DNA of 11,163 nt from Burkholderiaceae bacterium (GTDB lineage: Bacteria > Pseudomonadota > Gammaproteobacteria > Burkholderiales > Burkholderiaceae_C), in the NCBI GenBank assembly GCA_030726195.1, contig JANREF010000001.1, positions 1 through 11,163 of the forward strand, read 5' to 3'. The position numbers were made by a program, and so were the translations under genes. Below the pieces are notes generated by a model that saw only the letters and a list, made by a program, of their open reading frames with translations, did no database searches and had not been told where the DNA came from. Below, in pieces: positions 1 to 6,332 of the stretch (positions are counted from its first letter, which is position 1; the number at the start of each line of letters is the position of its first letter).

Positions 1-71
1 GCGTCAATGGGCCGCGTCAATGCAAGATTCGCACAGACAGCACGCCAAGTAGCCGCCCGCGTCAACACCCT

Positions 72-1022
72 TTAGGCGCTGGGCGTGAGGCTGGCATGCA
101 AATGCCGCCACAGACTGCGGGCCAAGCCTTTGTCCGAGTCGTTGCCCACCGCGGCCTCGCTGACCGCTTCCACGCCGGGCTTTTGTCGGTACAGGCGAAT
201 CTCCATGGACAAGCTGGGCGTTTGCCCGGCACTGACCAAACGGCCAGCAGCCATGTCTGTGCGCACCGCGCTGTCGGGCAAAAAGGCAATGCCATGGCCC
301 TCTAAAGCCATGGCGCGCAGGCCTTCGGCCATGTCGGTTTCATAGACGCGCTCAAGATGGGCCACCTCCACACTTTGCTTGAGCAAGTGGTCAACGGCGC
401 GCCCAAGGTATGCCCCCGCCGAGTAGCCCAAATAAGGCAAGGGCTTTTTGGCATTGCCCGGCAACGCATACATGGCTGTGCCGTCAGGCTTGGGCTTGCT
501 CACGGCGTACAAGGCCTCTGTACCCAAGACCAGCATGTCGTAACGCTCGGCGCTCAAGGCCACAGGCTGCGACGGGTGGTGGTAGATCATGAGCAAGTCG
601 CAACTGCCCTCGGTCATGCGCATCACCGCGTCGTGCACGTTGAGGGCGATGAGTCGGCTGTTGAAGCTGCGAAAGCTTTGCCCCAGCATGGACACCCACG
701 ACGGGAAAAACGTAAACGCCAAGGTGTGCGGCACGGCAAACTCAATGACGTCTTGCGCGCTGGCATGGTGGGTGCGCAACATGGCACGCGTGGCTTGCAA
801 GGCCTGCAACATGTCCACGGCCTGATCCAACAGCGTTTTACCCGCCGGCGTGAGCCGCGTGGGGTAAGACGAGCGGTCGACCAAATCGGTACCCGCCCAC
901 GCCTCTAGGGCTTGTATACGCCTAGAAAAAGCGGGCTGCGTGACGTGGCGCAGCTGAGCCGAGCGGCTGAAGCTGCGCGTTTGCGCCAACGATACGAAGT
1001 CTTCAAGCCATTTGGTTTCCAT
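72..1022 (-). CDS. LysR-type transcriptional regulator, HypT (YjiE/QseD)-like
   Basis: A 316-residue LysR-family DNA-binding regulator. The N-terminal winged helix-turn-helix covers about residues 4-62, with the recognition region around 17-40 (SFSRSAQ, then VTQPAFSRRIQALE). The effector-binding domain follows from about residue 90. The N-terminal stretch ETKWLEDF, the QPAFSRRI core and a later YSxxxYLGR stretch (200-208) resemble E. coli HypT, the hypochlorite-responsive regulator, as I recall its sequence; the two align with an offset of about ten residues at the N terminus. HypT is activated by oxidation of Met123, Met206 and Met230. Here only the last appears kept (Met231); the other two positions hold leucine (Leu113, with Met112 beside it, and Leu206). 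There is a single cysteine, Cys141. The start at 1022 fits the family, but no Shine-Dalgarno is visible. The next gene upstream is on the same strand 203 bases away, so no divergent target shows which genes it controls. Family is confident; a HypT-like role is inference. Confidence 0.9.
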   Translation of the reverse strand: METKWLEDFVSLAQTRSFSRSAQLRHVTQPAFSRRIQALEAWAGTDLVDRSSYPTRLTPAGKTLLDQAVDMLQALQATRAMLRTHHASAQDVIEFAVPHTLAFTFFPSWVSMLGQSFRSFNSRLIALNVHDAVMRMTEGSCDLLMIYHHPSQPVALSAERYDMLVLGTEALYAVSKPKPDGTAMYALPGNAKKPLPYLGYSAGAYLGRAVDHLLKQSVEVAHLERVYETDMAEGLRAMALEGHGIAFLPDSAVRTDMAAGRLVSAGQTPSLSMEIRLYRQKPGVEAVSEAAVGNDSDKGLARSLWRHLHASLTPSA

Positions 1023-1030
1023 AGGACGCC

Positions 1031-1036
1031 ATTATG
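1031..1036 (-). promoter_or_regulatory. possible -10 element of the lysR gene
   Basis: On the minus strand this reads CATAAT, five of six bases of the sigma70 -10 consensus, just upstream of the regulator's ATG at 1022. I see no good -35 hexamer at the usual spacing. Transcription from here would give a leader of only a few bases, which would fit the absence of a Shine-Dalgarno. Weak evidence; it may be chance. Confidence 0.2.
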
Positions 1037-1060
1037 TCGCGCCCGCCGTTCCTAGCGCTT

Positions 1061-1180
1061 CAGGTTGTTGGGTTGGCAGGTCAGTAAGTTGGTAAGTTGG
1101 TGAGCTGATTGGCGGGTTAGCTGGTTGGTTGGCCACTCAAGTAGCTATCCAGTTATTCAGTTGTTCAGTTAGTTAGGGGG
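1061..1180. repeat. degenerate 8-bp tandem repeat array, about 15 units
   Basis: Read in steps of eight from 1061, the plus strand gives about fifteen consecutive related octamers. The best units are TAAGTTGG (1085-1092 and again 1093-1100), TTAGCTGG (1117-1124), TTGGTTGG (1125-1132), CCAGTTAT (1149-1156), TCAGTTGT (1157-1164) and TCAGTTAG (1165-1172). An approximate consensus is T-N-A-G-T-T-G-G. Units at 1109-1116 and 1133-1140 are the most diverged, but the 8-base phase holds across them. The array fills most of the 203 bases between the exporter's stop codon and the regulator's start codon, so it lies where the lysR promoter would be expected. All reading frames around it lack coding signs. 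Function unknown: it could be slipped-strand relic sequence or a set of binding sites. Confidence 0.75.
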
Positions 1181-1225
1181 GCCGTGCGGGACAAACTCGC
1201 CCTGCGCAGCTTGGCCCATGTCGTC

Positions 1226-3121
1226 CTAGTCGTCTTTGCTGTCTTTGCCATCTTTGACTTCACGCTCATCCTTGTCCTCTTGCTGCAACGCCCACATGCG
1301 GGCGTACGCGCCCTGGGCTTGCAGCAAGTCGGCGTGCCGCCCACGCTCAACCACACGCCCGGCCTCCAACACCACAATCTCATGCGCATGCACCACCGTG
1401 GACAAGCGGTGGGCAATGACCAGCGATGTTTTGTGGCGTGCAGCCAAGCGGATTTCGGCTTGTATCGCGCGCTCGTTGGTGGAGTCCAGTGCAGACGTGG
1501 CCTCGTCAAAAATCAAAATCGGTGGGTTTTTCAGCAGCGTTCTGGCAATGGCCACGCGCTGCTTTTCGCCGCCGGACAGCTTCAAGCCGCGCTCACCCAC
1601 AGGCGTGTCGTAGCCCTGCGGCAGGCTTTCGATAAAGCCGTGAATGCGCGCGGCTTTGGCCGCAGCCACCACCTCGTCCATGCTCGCGTCGGTGCGGCCG
1701 TAGCGGATGTTGTAGGCGATGCTGTCATTGAACAGCACCGTGTCTTGCGGCACGATGCCCACGTGCTGGCGCAGGCTCAGTTGCTGCATGTTGCGCACAT
1801 CCGTGCCGTTGATGCGAACAGCACCACCGCTCACGTCGTAAAAGCGGTACAGCAGTCTGGCCAAGGTCGACTTGCCCGAACCCGACGGCCCCACAATCGC
1901 CACCGTTTTGCCTGCAGGAATGTGTATATCCACACCGTGCAATATCGCGCGGTTGGCTTCATAAGCGAAGTCCACGCCTTCGAACTGCACATCCGGCGGT
2001 GCGTCCAGCGACAAGGCCACAGCGCCGGGCTTGTCGCCCACTTCGCGCTCGCGCTCCAGGAGCACAAACATCTTGTCTAAGTCGGTCAGGCTTTGTTTGA
2101 TCTCTCGATACAACACGCCCAAAAAGCCCAGTGGGATGTACAGCTGGATCATGAAGGCGTTGACCATCACCAGGTCGCCCAAGGTCAGGTTGCCACTCAC
2201 GACACCTTGTGTGGCGCGCCACAGCATGAGCACCAAGGCCGAGGCAATGATGACTTGTTGGCCGGTGTTGAGCAGGCTGAGCGTGGACTGGCTCTTGATG
2301 CGAATGAGGCGCAGCTTTTCCAAGTTGTCGTTGTAACGCTTGGCTTCAAAGGCCTCGTTGTTGAAGTACTTGACCGTCTCGTAGTTGAGCAGCGCATCAA
2401 TGGCGCGCGAGTGTGCGTTGGAGTCGGCCTCGTTCATGGCGCGCCTGAACTGCGTGCGCCACTCCGTGACCCACACCGTAAAAGCCACGTACAACACCAG
2501 CGCGGCCACCGTGATCCACACGTAGCCGGCATCAAACTGCGTGCCCAAAATGGTCAGCACCATGGCCACCTCTATGAAGGTGGGCACGATGCTGTAGAGC
2601 GAATAAGAAATGAGCGACTGCACACTGCGCGTGCCACGCTCTATGTCGCGCGTCATACCGCCGGTTTGTCTGGCCAAGTGAAAGCGCAAACTCAAGGCGT
2701 GTAAATGCTCGAACACTTGCAGCGCAATGTGGCGCGTTGCCCCTTCAGTGGCTTTGGCAAACACCAGCTCGCGCAACTCGGTGAACACCGAAGTCGACAA
2801 GCGCAACAAACCATAGGCCAACAACAAGCCCACAGGCACAACCAACATGGCCTGCGCTGCGCCCAGCGGCGCTTGTGGGTCTAGGGTCATGGCGTCTATG
2901 AGCCGCTTGAGCAACAGTGGCACGCTCACGTTGGCCGCCTTGGCCCCCACCATAAAGCCCAGCGCCAACAGCACGCGCCACTTGTACTGCCACAAATATG
3001 GCAGCAGCTTGCCTAGGGTTTGCCAGTCCGATCGTGGCGCGCGCCGCGGCGGCTCGCCTGTATTGGCAGAAGAGGCGGAAGGCGCAGGAGACGCGGGAGG
3101 GGTAGAAGACAGGTGACGCAT
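1226..3121 (-). CDS. Atm1/HMT-type ABC half-transporter (fused membrane and ATPase domains)
   Basis: A 631-residue exporter half-transporter expected to act as a homodimer in the inner membrane. After a Pro/Ala/Ser-rich N terminus (1-30), the six-helix membrane domain covers about 36-340 and the nucleotide-binding domain about 375-610. Visible ATPase motifs are Walker A GPSGSGKS (411-418), Q-loop Gln459, signature LSGGE (515-519), Walker B ILIFDE (535-540) with catalytic Glu540, D-loop SALD and H-loop His571. The membrane domain has NYETVKYFNNE (246-256) and NTGQQ (285-289), characteristic of the Atm1/ABCB7 branch. Asn285 and Gln288 have the spacing of the glutathione-contacting Asn269/Gln272 of Novosphingobium Atm1, from memory. 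Bacterial relatives export glutathione conjugates and confer metal resistance, so export of glutathione-linked compounds or metals is likely. The C terminus is a charged tail of Lys-Asp repeats. The start is set by the ATG at 3121; no Shine-Dalgarno is seen. Subfamily is confident, substrate inferred. Confidence 0.93.
   Translation of the reverse strand: MRHLSSTPPASPAPSASSANTGEPPRRAPRSDWQTLGKLLPYLWQYKWRVLLALGFMVGAKAANVSVPLLLKRLIDAMTLDPQAPLGAAQAMLVVPVGLLLAYGLLRLSTSVFTELRELVFAKATEGATRHIALQVFEHLHALSLRFHLARQTGGMTRDIERGTRSVQSLISYSLYSIVPTFIEVAMVLTILGTQFDAGYVWITVAALVLYVAFTVWVTEWRTQFRRAMNEADSNAHSRAIDALLNYETVKYFNNEAFEAKRYNDNLEKLRLIRIKSQSTLSLLNTGQQVIIASALVLMLWRATQGVVSGNLTLGDLVMVNAFMIQLYIPLGFLGVLYREIKQSLTDLDKMFVLLEREREVGDKPGAVALSLDAPPDVQFEGVDFAYEANRAILHGVDIHIPAGKTVAIVGPSGSGKSTLARLLYRFYDVSGGAVRINGTDVRNMQQLSLRQHVGIVPQDTVLFNDSIAYNIRYGRTDASMDEVVAAAKAARIHGFIESLPQGYDTPVGERGLKLSGGEKQRVAIARTLLKNPPILIFDEATSALDSTNERAIQAEIRLAARHKTSLVIAHRLSTVVHAHEIVVLEAGRVVERGRHADLLQAQGAYARMWALQQEDKDEREVKDGKDSKDD
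1232..1258. repeat. 9-bp coding repeat in the exporter's C-terminal tail
   Basis: Three tandem nonamers, GTCTTTGCT (1232-1240), GTCTTTGCC (1241-1249) and ATCTTTGAC (1250-1258), lie just inside the 3' end of the ABC exporter gene. Because nine is a multiple of three they keep frame. On the minus strand they encode the tail VKDGKDSKD, a repeated Lys-Asp-X unit. Gain or loss of units would lengthen or shorten the charged tail without breaking the protein. Confidence 0.6.
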
Positions 3122-3199
3122 GGGCTTGATTGTCGGCGATGTCCTACACTCATGTTGCTGTGCAGCACGCCAGCGCCATTTTTAGACAACACCACGCCC

Positions 3200-3622
3200 A
3201 TGACGACACCAGACTCACGCGCCGCCAACGGCAACCTCGTTACCAAGCTGCCCACCGATCAAGAGCTGGTGCTCAAGGTCATACCCATGCCGGGCGACTG
3301 CAATGCCAACGGCGATATTTTTGGCGGCTGGGTCATGGCCCAAGTGGACTTGGCCGGCTCGGTGCTGCCTGCGCGCGTGGTGAAAGGGCGCATGGCCACG
3401 GTGGCGGTGAATGAATTCATCTTCAAGCAGCCGGTGCGTGTGGGCGATATTTTGAGCTTTTACGCCCGCATCAACCGCATTGGCAACACGTCCATCAGTG
3501 TGGTGGTGGAGTGCTATGCCGAGCGCTTCCGCTCACAAGGGCAGTTTGTAAAAGTCACGCAGGCCACACTGACCTATGTGGCCATAGACGACGATGGCCG
3601 CCCTACGCCCATACAGCGCTAG
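3200..3622 (+). CDS. yciA: YciA-type acyl-CoA thioesterase (hotdog fold)
   Basis: A 140-residue cytoplasmic thioesterase that hydrolyses acyl-CoA to free acid and CoA. The block NANGDIFGGW (35-44) followed by VMAQVDLAG is the hallmark of the YciA/HI0827 family; Asp39 sits at the catalytic aspartate position. The later VNEFIFKQPVRVGD (70-83) and the C-terminal TLTYVAIDDDGRP (123-135) also match the family, and the length is close to the 132 residues of E. coli YciA. I chose the ATG at 3200 because it gives a family-like N terminus; an in-frame ATG at 3152 would add 16 residues with no family resemblance. Neither has a clear Shine-Dalgarno. It is divergent from the Atm1-type exporter (78 bases between starts) and ends 21 bases before the convergent DsrE-like gene. 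YciA enzymes accept a broad range of acyl-CoAs; the role here is probably CoA recycling or control of acyl-CoA pools. Confidence 0.92.
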   Translation: MTTPDSRAANGNLVTKLPTDQELVLKVIPMPGDCNANGDIFGGWVMAQVDLAGSVLPARVVKGRMATVAVNEFIFKQPVRVGDILSFYARINRIGNTSISVVVECYAERFRSQGQFVKVTQATLTYVAIDDDGRPTPIQR

Positions 3623-3639
3623 CGCGGCCTTGACGGCCC
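3616..3639. terminator. possible weak terminator or palindrome between convergent genes
   Basis: The perfect 10-base palindrome GCGCTAGCGC (3616-3625) contains the yciA stop codon. It is followed directly by a short GGCC-TTGAC-GGCC inverted repeat (3626-3638). Both fall at the junction of yciA and the convergent DsrE-like gene, where a bidirectional terminator would be expected. There is no T-run on either side, so the call is tentative. Confidence 0.25.
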
Positions 3640-3643
3640 TGCA

Positions 3644-4141
3644 TTACCAAGCGATGTAGGCGTAGCCCTTTTCTTGGTACTCCATGAGGGCGGATGCACC
3701 CACGGCCTCTATGCGTGCTTGCGCCACGACGCGGTCAGGGCCCCAGCCCAAGCCAGTGAGCGTATTGCCACAGGCCACCAACTCCACGCCATAGTCGTTG
3801 GCAAAACTCAGAATGCGCGCTCGGGCCTCCTCGGACACGGGCCGCTCGGGGCGCGTGGCCAGCAAATGAATGCCAGGGCCAAACGCAACCACGGCCAAGG
3901 CCACGTTGTCACCGTACTTCACCACCATGGCACGCAGCGACGCCAAGATGTGCTCGATGTACTCGGGCTCAGCATGATTCACTTGGTAAACCATTTTGTG
4001 CTGCGGCGGGTCGCCGGGAAAGCGCAACTCATCAGTGGGCGCAGGCGCAGCTTGTGCTGCCTGTGCAGTTGTGTGTCCGCCCAGCGCGGCGGCAAACAAG
4101 GCCGCTGCAGCGGCTTTTATGCTTTGTCTTTTGTTCATCAT
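3644..4141 (-). CDS. exported DsrE/DsrF-like protein
   Basis: A 165-residue protein with an N-terminal signal peptide: MMNKRQ, then a hydrophobic Ala-rich stretch (about 9-21), with a likely cleavage site after Ala-Gln-Ala (26-28). The mature part resembles small DsrE-like proteins. It has a first beta strand KMVYQVNHA (49-57), a helix around 59-75, a strand VALAVVAFGPGIHLL (80-94) and the strand VELVACGNTL (118-127), whose Cys124 occupies the conserved cysteine position of this family. DsrE-fold proteins bind or transfer sulfur; for exported versions like this one the role is not established, and I do not assign one. The start ATG at 4141 is supported by an AGGAG seven bases upstream on the minus strand; the adjacent second ATG (4138) is less well spaced. 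It is divergent from the Liv-type operon and convergent with yciA, and probably a single-gene transcript. Confidence 0.82.
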   Translation of the reverse strand: MMNKRQSIKAAAAALFAAALGGHTTAQAAQAAPAPTDELRFPGDPPQHKMVYQVNHAEPEYIEHILASLRAMVVKYGDNVALAVVAFGPGIHLLATRPERPVSEEARARILSFANDYGVELVACGNTLTGLGWGPDRVVAQARIEAVGASALMEYQEKGYAYIAW

Positions 4142-4148
4142 GACACCT

Positions 4149-4153
4149 CTCCT
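4149..4153 (-). promoter_or_regulatory. ribosome binding site of the DsrE-like gene
   Basis: The minus strand reads AAAGGAGAGG here, with the AGGAG core seven bases before the ATG at 4141. This favours the first of the two tandem ATG codons as the start. Confidence 0.7.
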
Positions 4154-4166
4154 TTGCGCTTTTTAA

Positions 4167-4183
4167 CCTCACAAATTATGAGG
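4167..4183. promoter_or_regulatory. inverted repeat, possible operator
   Basis: CCTCA (4167-4171) and TGAGG (4179-4183) form a perfect 5-bp inverted repeat around the AT-rich centre CAAATTA. The whole 17-base dyad lies in the 180 bases between the divergent DsrE-like gene and livH, so a regulator bound here could affect either. Its size and AT-rich centre would suit a dimeric regulator, but no binding protein can be named. Confidence 0.35.
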
Positions 4184-4216
4184 CTTTTCAATGGCTACAG
4201 CGGGGTTTTGGAACCT

Positions 4217-4250
4217 AAGTGACAGCGTCTAGGGCCAACCCCAAGTGTCA
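4217..4250 (+). repeat. direct repeat AAGTGNCA upstream of livH
   Basis: AAGTGACA (4217-4224) recurs as AAGTGTCA (4243-4250), 26 bases apart start to start. The TGACA and TGTCA halves also make an inverted repeat with each other. They lie 70-105 bases upstream of the livH start, a usual place for activator sites. I found no convincing -35/-10 pair nearby. Confidence 0.3.
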
Positions 4251-4308
4251 AGTATGGCGTATGCCCTTAGCCTTTGCGTCACGACAAACACACCTGCCTG
4301 AACACGCA

Positions 4309-4315
4309 GAAGGGA
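4309..4315 (+). promoter_or_regulatory. ribosome binding site that sets the livH start
   Basis: GAAGGGA ends six bases before the TTG at 4322. This purine-rich site at correct spacing is the main reason for starting livH at that TTG rather than at the in-frame TTG at 4274, which lacks such a site. Confidence 0.65.
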
Positions 4316-4321
4316 CGCATC

Positions 4322-5197
4322 TTGGACTTGTTGCAACTTTTAATCAGTGGCATTGCCCAGGGCTGTATTTACGGCCTCATCGCGCTGGGCTTTGTGCTGA
4401 TTTACAAAGCCACTGAAACCGTGAGTTTCGCCCAAGGCGACTTGATGATGGTTGGCGCATTCGGCGGCTTTATTGCAATGACGGCGCTGGGTTTTCCGTT
4501 TTGGCTGGCGGGCGTGAGCGCCGTCGCTGGCATGGCACTGTTTGGCTACAGCCTAGAGCGCTTGGTCATTCGCCCCATCTTGGGGCAACCCGCTTTCTCC
4601 ATCGTCATGCTCACCATTGGCGTGGGCTACATATTGCGCGGCGTGGTGACCATGATTCCCGTCATTGGCACAGAAACGCATGCGCTGGCAGCGCCCTACG
4701 CCAACGAGGTGTTCAACTTGGGCGAGCTGGTCATTGGCGCGGAGCAACTGGTGGTGATCGGCTGCACGGGCCTGCTGTGCGCGGCGCTGTTTGCGCTGTT
4801 CAAGTACTCCAAACTGGGCGTGGCCATGCAGGCGGCTTCGCAAAACCAGCTGGCGGCCTACTACATGGGCATTCCCGTCAAGCGCATCAATGGCTTGGTG
4901 TGGGGTTTGGCGGCAGCTGTGGCAGCCATCGCTGGCTTGCTCCTGGCGCCCATCACATTTGTGCACGCCAACATGGGCTTTATCGGCCTGAAGGCTTTCC
5001 CGGCAGCGGTGGTGGGCGGCTTTGGCAGCTTGCCCGGTGCCATCGTGGGCGGGCTGATCATTGGTTTGGTCGAGGCCACCGCAGGCTTTTATTTGGCCGA
5101 AGGCTTCAAGGACATCGCACCCTACATCGTGGTGCTGCTGATGCTTGTGCTCAAACCCAACGGTTTGTTTGGCGACCAACTCCGCAAAAAAGTCTAA
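4322..5197 (+). CDS. livH: Liv-type (HAAT) ABC transporter permease, LivH family
   Basis: A 291-residue inner-membrane permease with about eight hydrophobic helices. With the TTG at 4322 as start it begins MDLLQLLISGIAQGCIYGLI, the typical LivH N terminus. This start also has a good Shine-Dalgarno; the longer reading from the TTG at 4274 adds 16 hydrophilic residues that do not look like this family. The cytoplasmic loop SKLGVAMQAASQNQLAAYYM (163-182) and the following GIPVKRIN form the EAA-like coupling segment that contacts an ATPase subunit. The next segments AFPAAVVGGFGSLPGA (225-240) and GLIIGLVEA are strongly conserved in LivH. It is the first gene of the operon, followed after 51 bases by livM, with which it should form the translocation channel. 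The family symbol reflects homology; the acyl-CoA ligase later in the operon suggests that the cargo is not a branched-chain amino acid. Confidence 0.93.
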   Translation: MDLLQLLISGIAQGCIYGLIALGFVLIYKATETVSFAQGDLMMVGAFGGFIAMTALGFPFWLAGVSAVAGMALFGYSLERLVIRPILGQPAFSIVMLTIGVGYILRGVVTMIPVIGTETHALAAPYANEVFNLGELVIGAEQLVVIGCTGLLCAALFALFKYSKLGVAMQAASQNQLAAYYMGIPVKRINGLVWGLAAAVAAIAGLLLAPITFVHANMGFIGLKAFPAAVVGGFGSLPGAIVGGLIIGLVEATAGFYLAEGFKDIAPYIVVLLMLVLKPNGLFGDQLRKKV

Positions 5198-5248
5198 GCG
5201 TGCGGCTACACGCACCCACCCCACACCGCTCTTAAGAACGAACTTCGC

Positions 5249-6325
5249 ATGCGCTTTTTATTCAAAACCGATTACGACCAAGACATACGTCTGGCCAAAC
5301 ACAGCGGCCACGTCTTTTGGTATGGCGCGCTGGGCGTGTTGCTGGTGGTGGCACCGTGGCTGTTTGACGAGTACTGGCTCGCACAGCTGTCGTTCATCCT
5401 CATTTACGCCATCGTGGGCTTGGGCCTGATGGTGTTGGCGGGCTTTACCGGCTTGTTCTCGCTGGGCCACGCCGCATTTTTGGGCGTTGGTGCTTACACC
5501 CAAGCCATCTTGGTCAATGCAGGCGTGCCTTTCACCTTGGCGCTGTTGGGCGCGGCCACCTTGTCTGCCGCCGTGGGCGTATTGGTAGCCATGCCAGCCC
5601 TGCGCGTGAAGGGCATTTACTTGGGTATGGCCACGCTGTCTCTGGGCTTTATTTTGGAAGAGGTGTTTGCGCGCTGGGAGCACATGACGGGGGGCAACTC
5701 AGGCCTGTTCGTCAACGCGCCTGAGTTCTTGGGCACCACGGTTGAGAGTGCGGGCGCGTTTTATTTCTTGTGTTTGGCCATTACCGTACTGGCCACGCTG
5801 GGCGTACTCAATCTGCTGCGCTCGCCCACGGGGCGGGCCTTTGTGGCGATTCGCGACTCTGAAATTTCAGCGCAAAGCATGGGCATTCATTTGGCCCGTT
5901 ACAAAACCTTGTCGTTTGCCATCTCCGCCGCTTTGGCCGGCATTGGTGGCGCACTGTACGCGCACAAGATTCAGTTCTTAACGCCCGATCAGTTCAGCAT
6001 CATCCAGTCCATTGACTTGCTGCTCATGGTGGTCATTGGCGGCTTGGGCTCGGTACATGGCGCGTTCTTTGGCGCCATCTTCCTCATCTCTATGCCGCAA
6101 ATGATTGCCTTGGGCAAAGATTATTTGCCCGACAGCATTTCCCAAGCCCCGGGCCTGACGGCCGCAGTCTATGGCGTGTTTTTGGTGGGCTTTGTCCTGT
6201 TTGAGCCCATGGGCTTGTACGGCCGCTGGCTCAAGATCAGAACCTACTTCCAGCTCTTCCCCTTCTACAGGCGCGGCATGTTCAAACGCCAAAAGAGTTT
6301 CCAAAAATCTGAGCGCTTGAAGTGA
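5249..6325 (+). CDS. livM: Liv-type (HAAT) ABC transporter permease, LivM family
   Basis: A 358-residue inner-membrane permease, the partner of LivH. Family landmarks are GFTGLFSLGHAAFLGVGAY (65-83), PALRVKGIYLGMATL (116-130), the EAA-like coupling loop SPTGRAFVAIRDSEISAQSM (192-211) and MVVIGGLGSVHGAFFGA (260-276). The start ATG at 5249 leaves a hydrophilic N terminus of about 20 residues before the first helix, normal for LivM; the upstream ribosome site is weak (AAGAACGAAC). After the last helix (about 305-320) there is a cytoplasmic extension of about 30 residues, aromatic then very basic, including FPFYRRGMFKRQKSFQK (337-353) and ending SERLK. Such a tail is longer than in ordinary amino-acid LivM proteins and may be specific to transporters paired with an acyl-CoA ligase. 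The gene ends seven bases before livG. Confidence 0.94.
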   Translation: MRFLFKTDYDQDIRLAKHSGHVFWYGALGVLLVVAPWLFDEYWLAQLSFILIYAIVGLGLMVLAGFTGLFSLGHAAFLGVGAYTQAILVNAGVPFTLALLGAATLSAAVGVLVAMPALRVKGIYLGMATLSLGFILEEVFARWEHMTGGNSGLFVNAPEFLGTTVESAGAFYFLCLAITVLATLGVLNLLRSPTGRAFVAIRDSEISAQSMGIHLARYKTLSFAISAALAGIGGALYAHKIQFLTPDQFSIIQSIDLLLMVVIGGLGSVHGAFFGAIFLISMPQMIALGKDYLPDSISQAPGLTAAVYGVFLVGFVLFEPMGLYGRWLKIRTYFQLFPFYRRGMFKRQKSFQKSERLK

Positions 6326-6332
6326 GCCCCCA

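Noticed and set aside
1..65. GCGTCAATG at 1-9 and 14-22, with GCGTCAA again near 59-65
   Set aside because: The copies are short and close to the window edge. They could be coding sequence of a truncated gene, and there is not enough context to call a repeat element.
1..75. Possible 3' end of a plus-strand gene entering from the left edge (open frame ending TAG at 73-75, or another frame ending TAG at 50-52)
   Set aside because: Two of the three plus frames give a plausible C terminus and the fragment is under 25 codons. Neither can be preferred or named from the window alone.
1184..2080. A 298-codon open frame on the plus strand, antisense to the Atm1-type exporter
   Set aside because: The minus-strand exporter reading has all ABC motifs intact across the same bases. 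The antisense product is His/Arg/Val-rich with no recognisable domain, as expected for a shadow frame in GC-rich DNA.
3126..3150. TTGATT (3126-3131) and TACACT (3145-3150) as a promoter for yciA
   Set aside because: The spacer is only 13 bases, too short for a normal sigma70 promoter.
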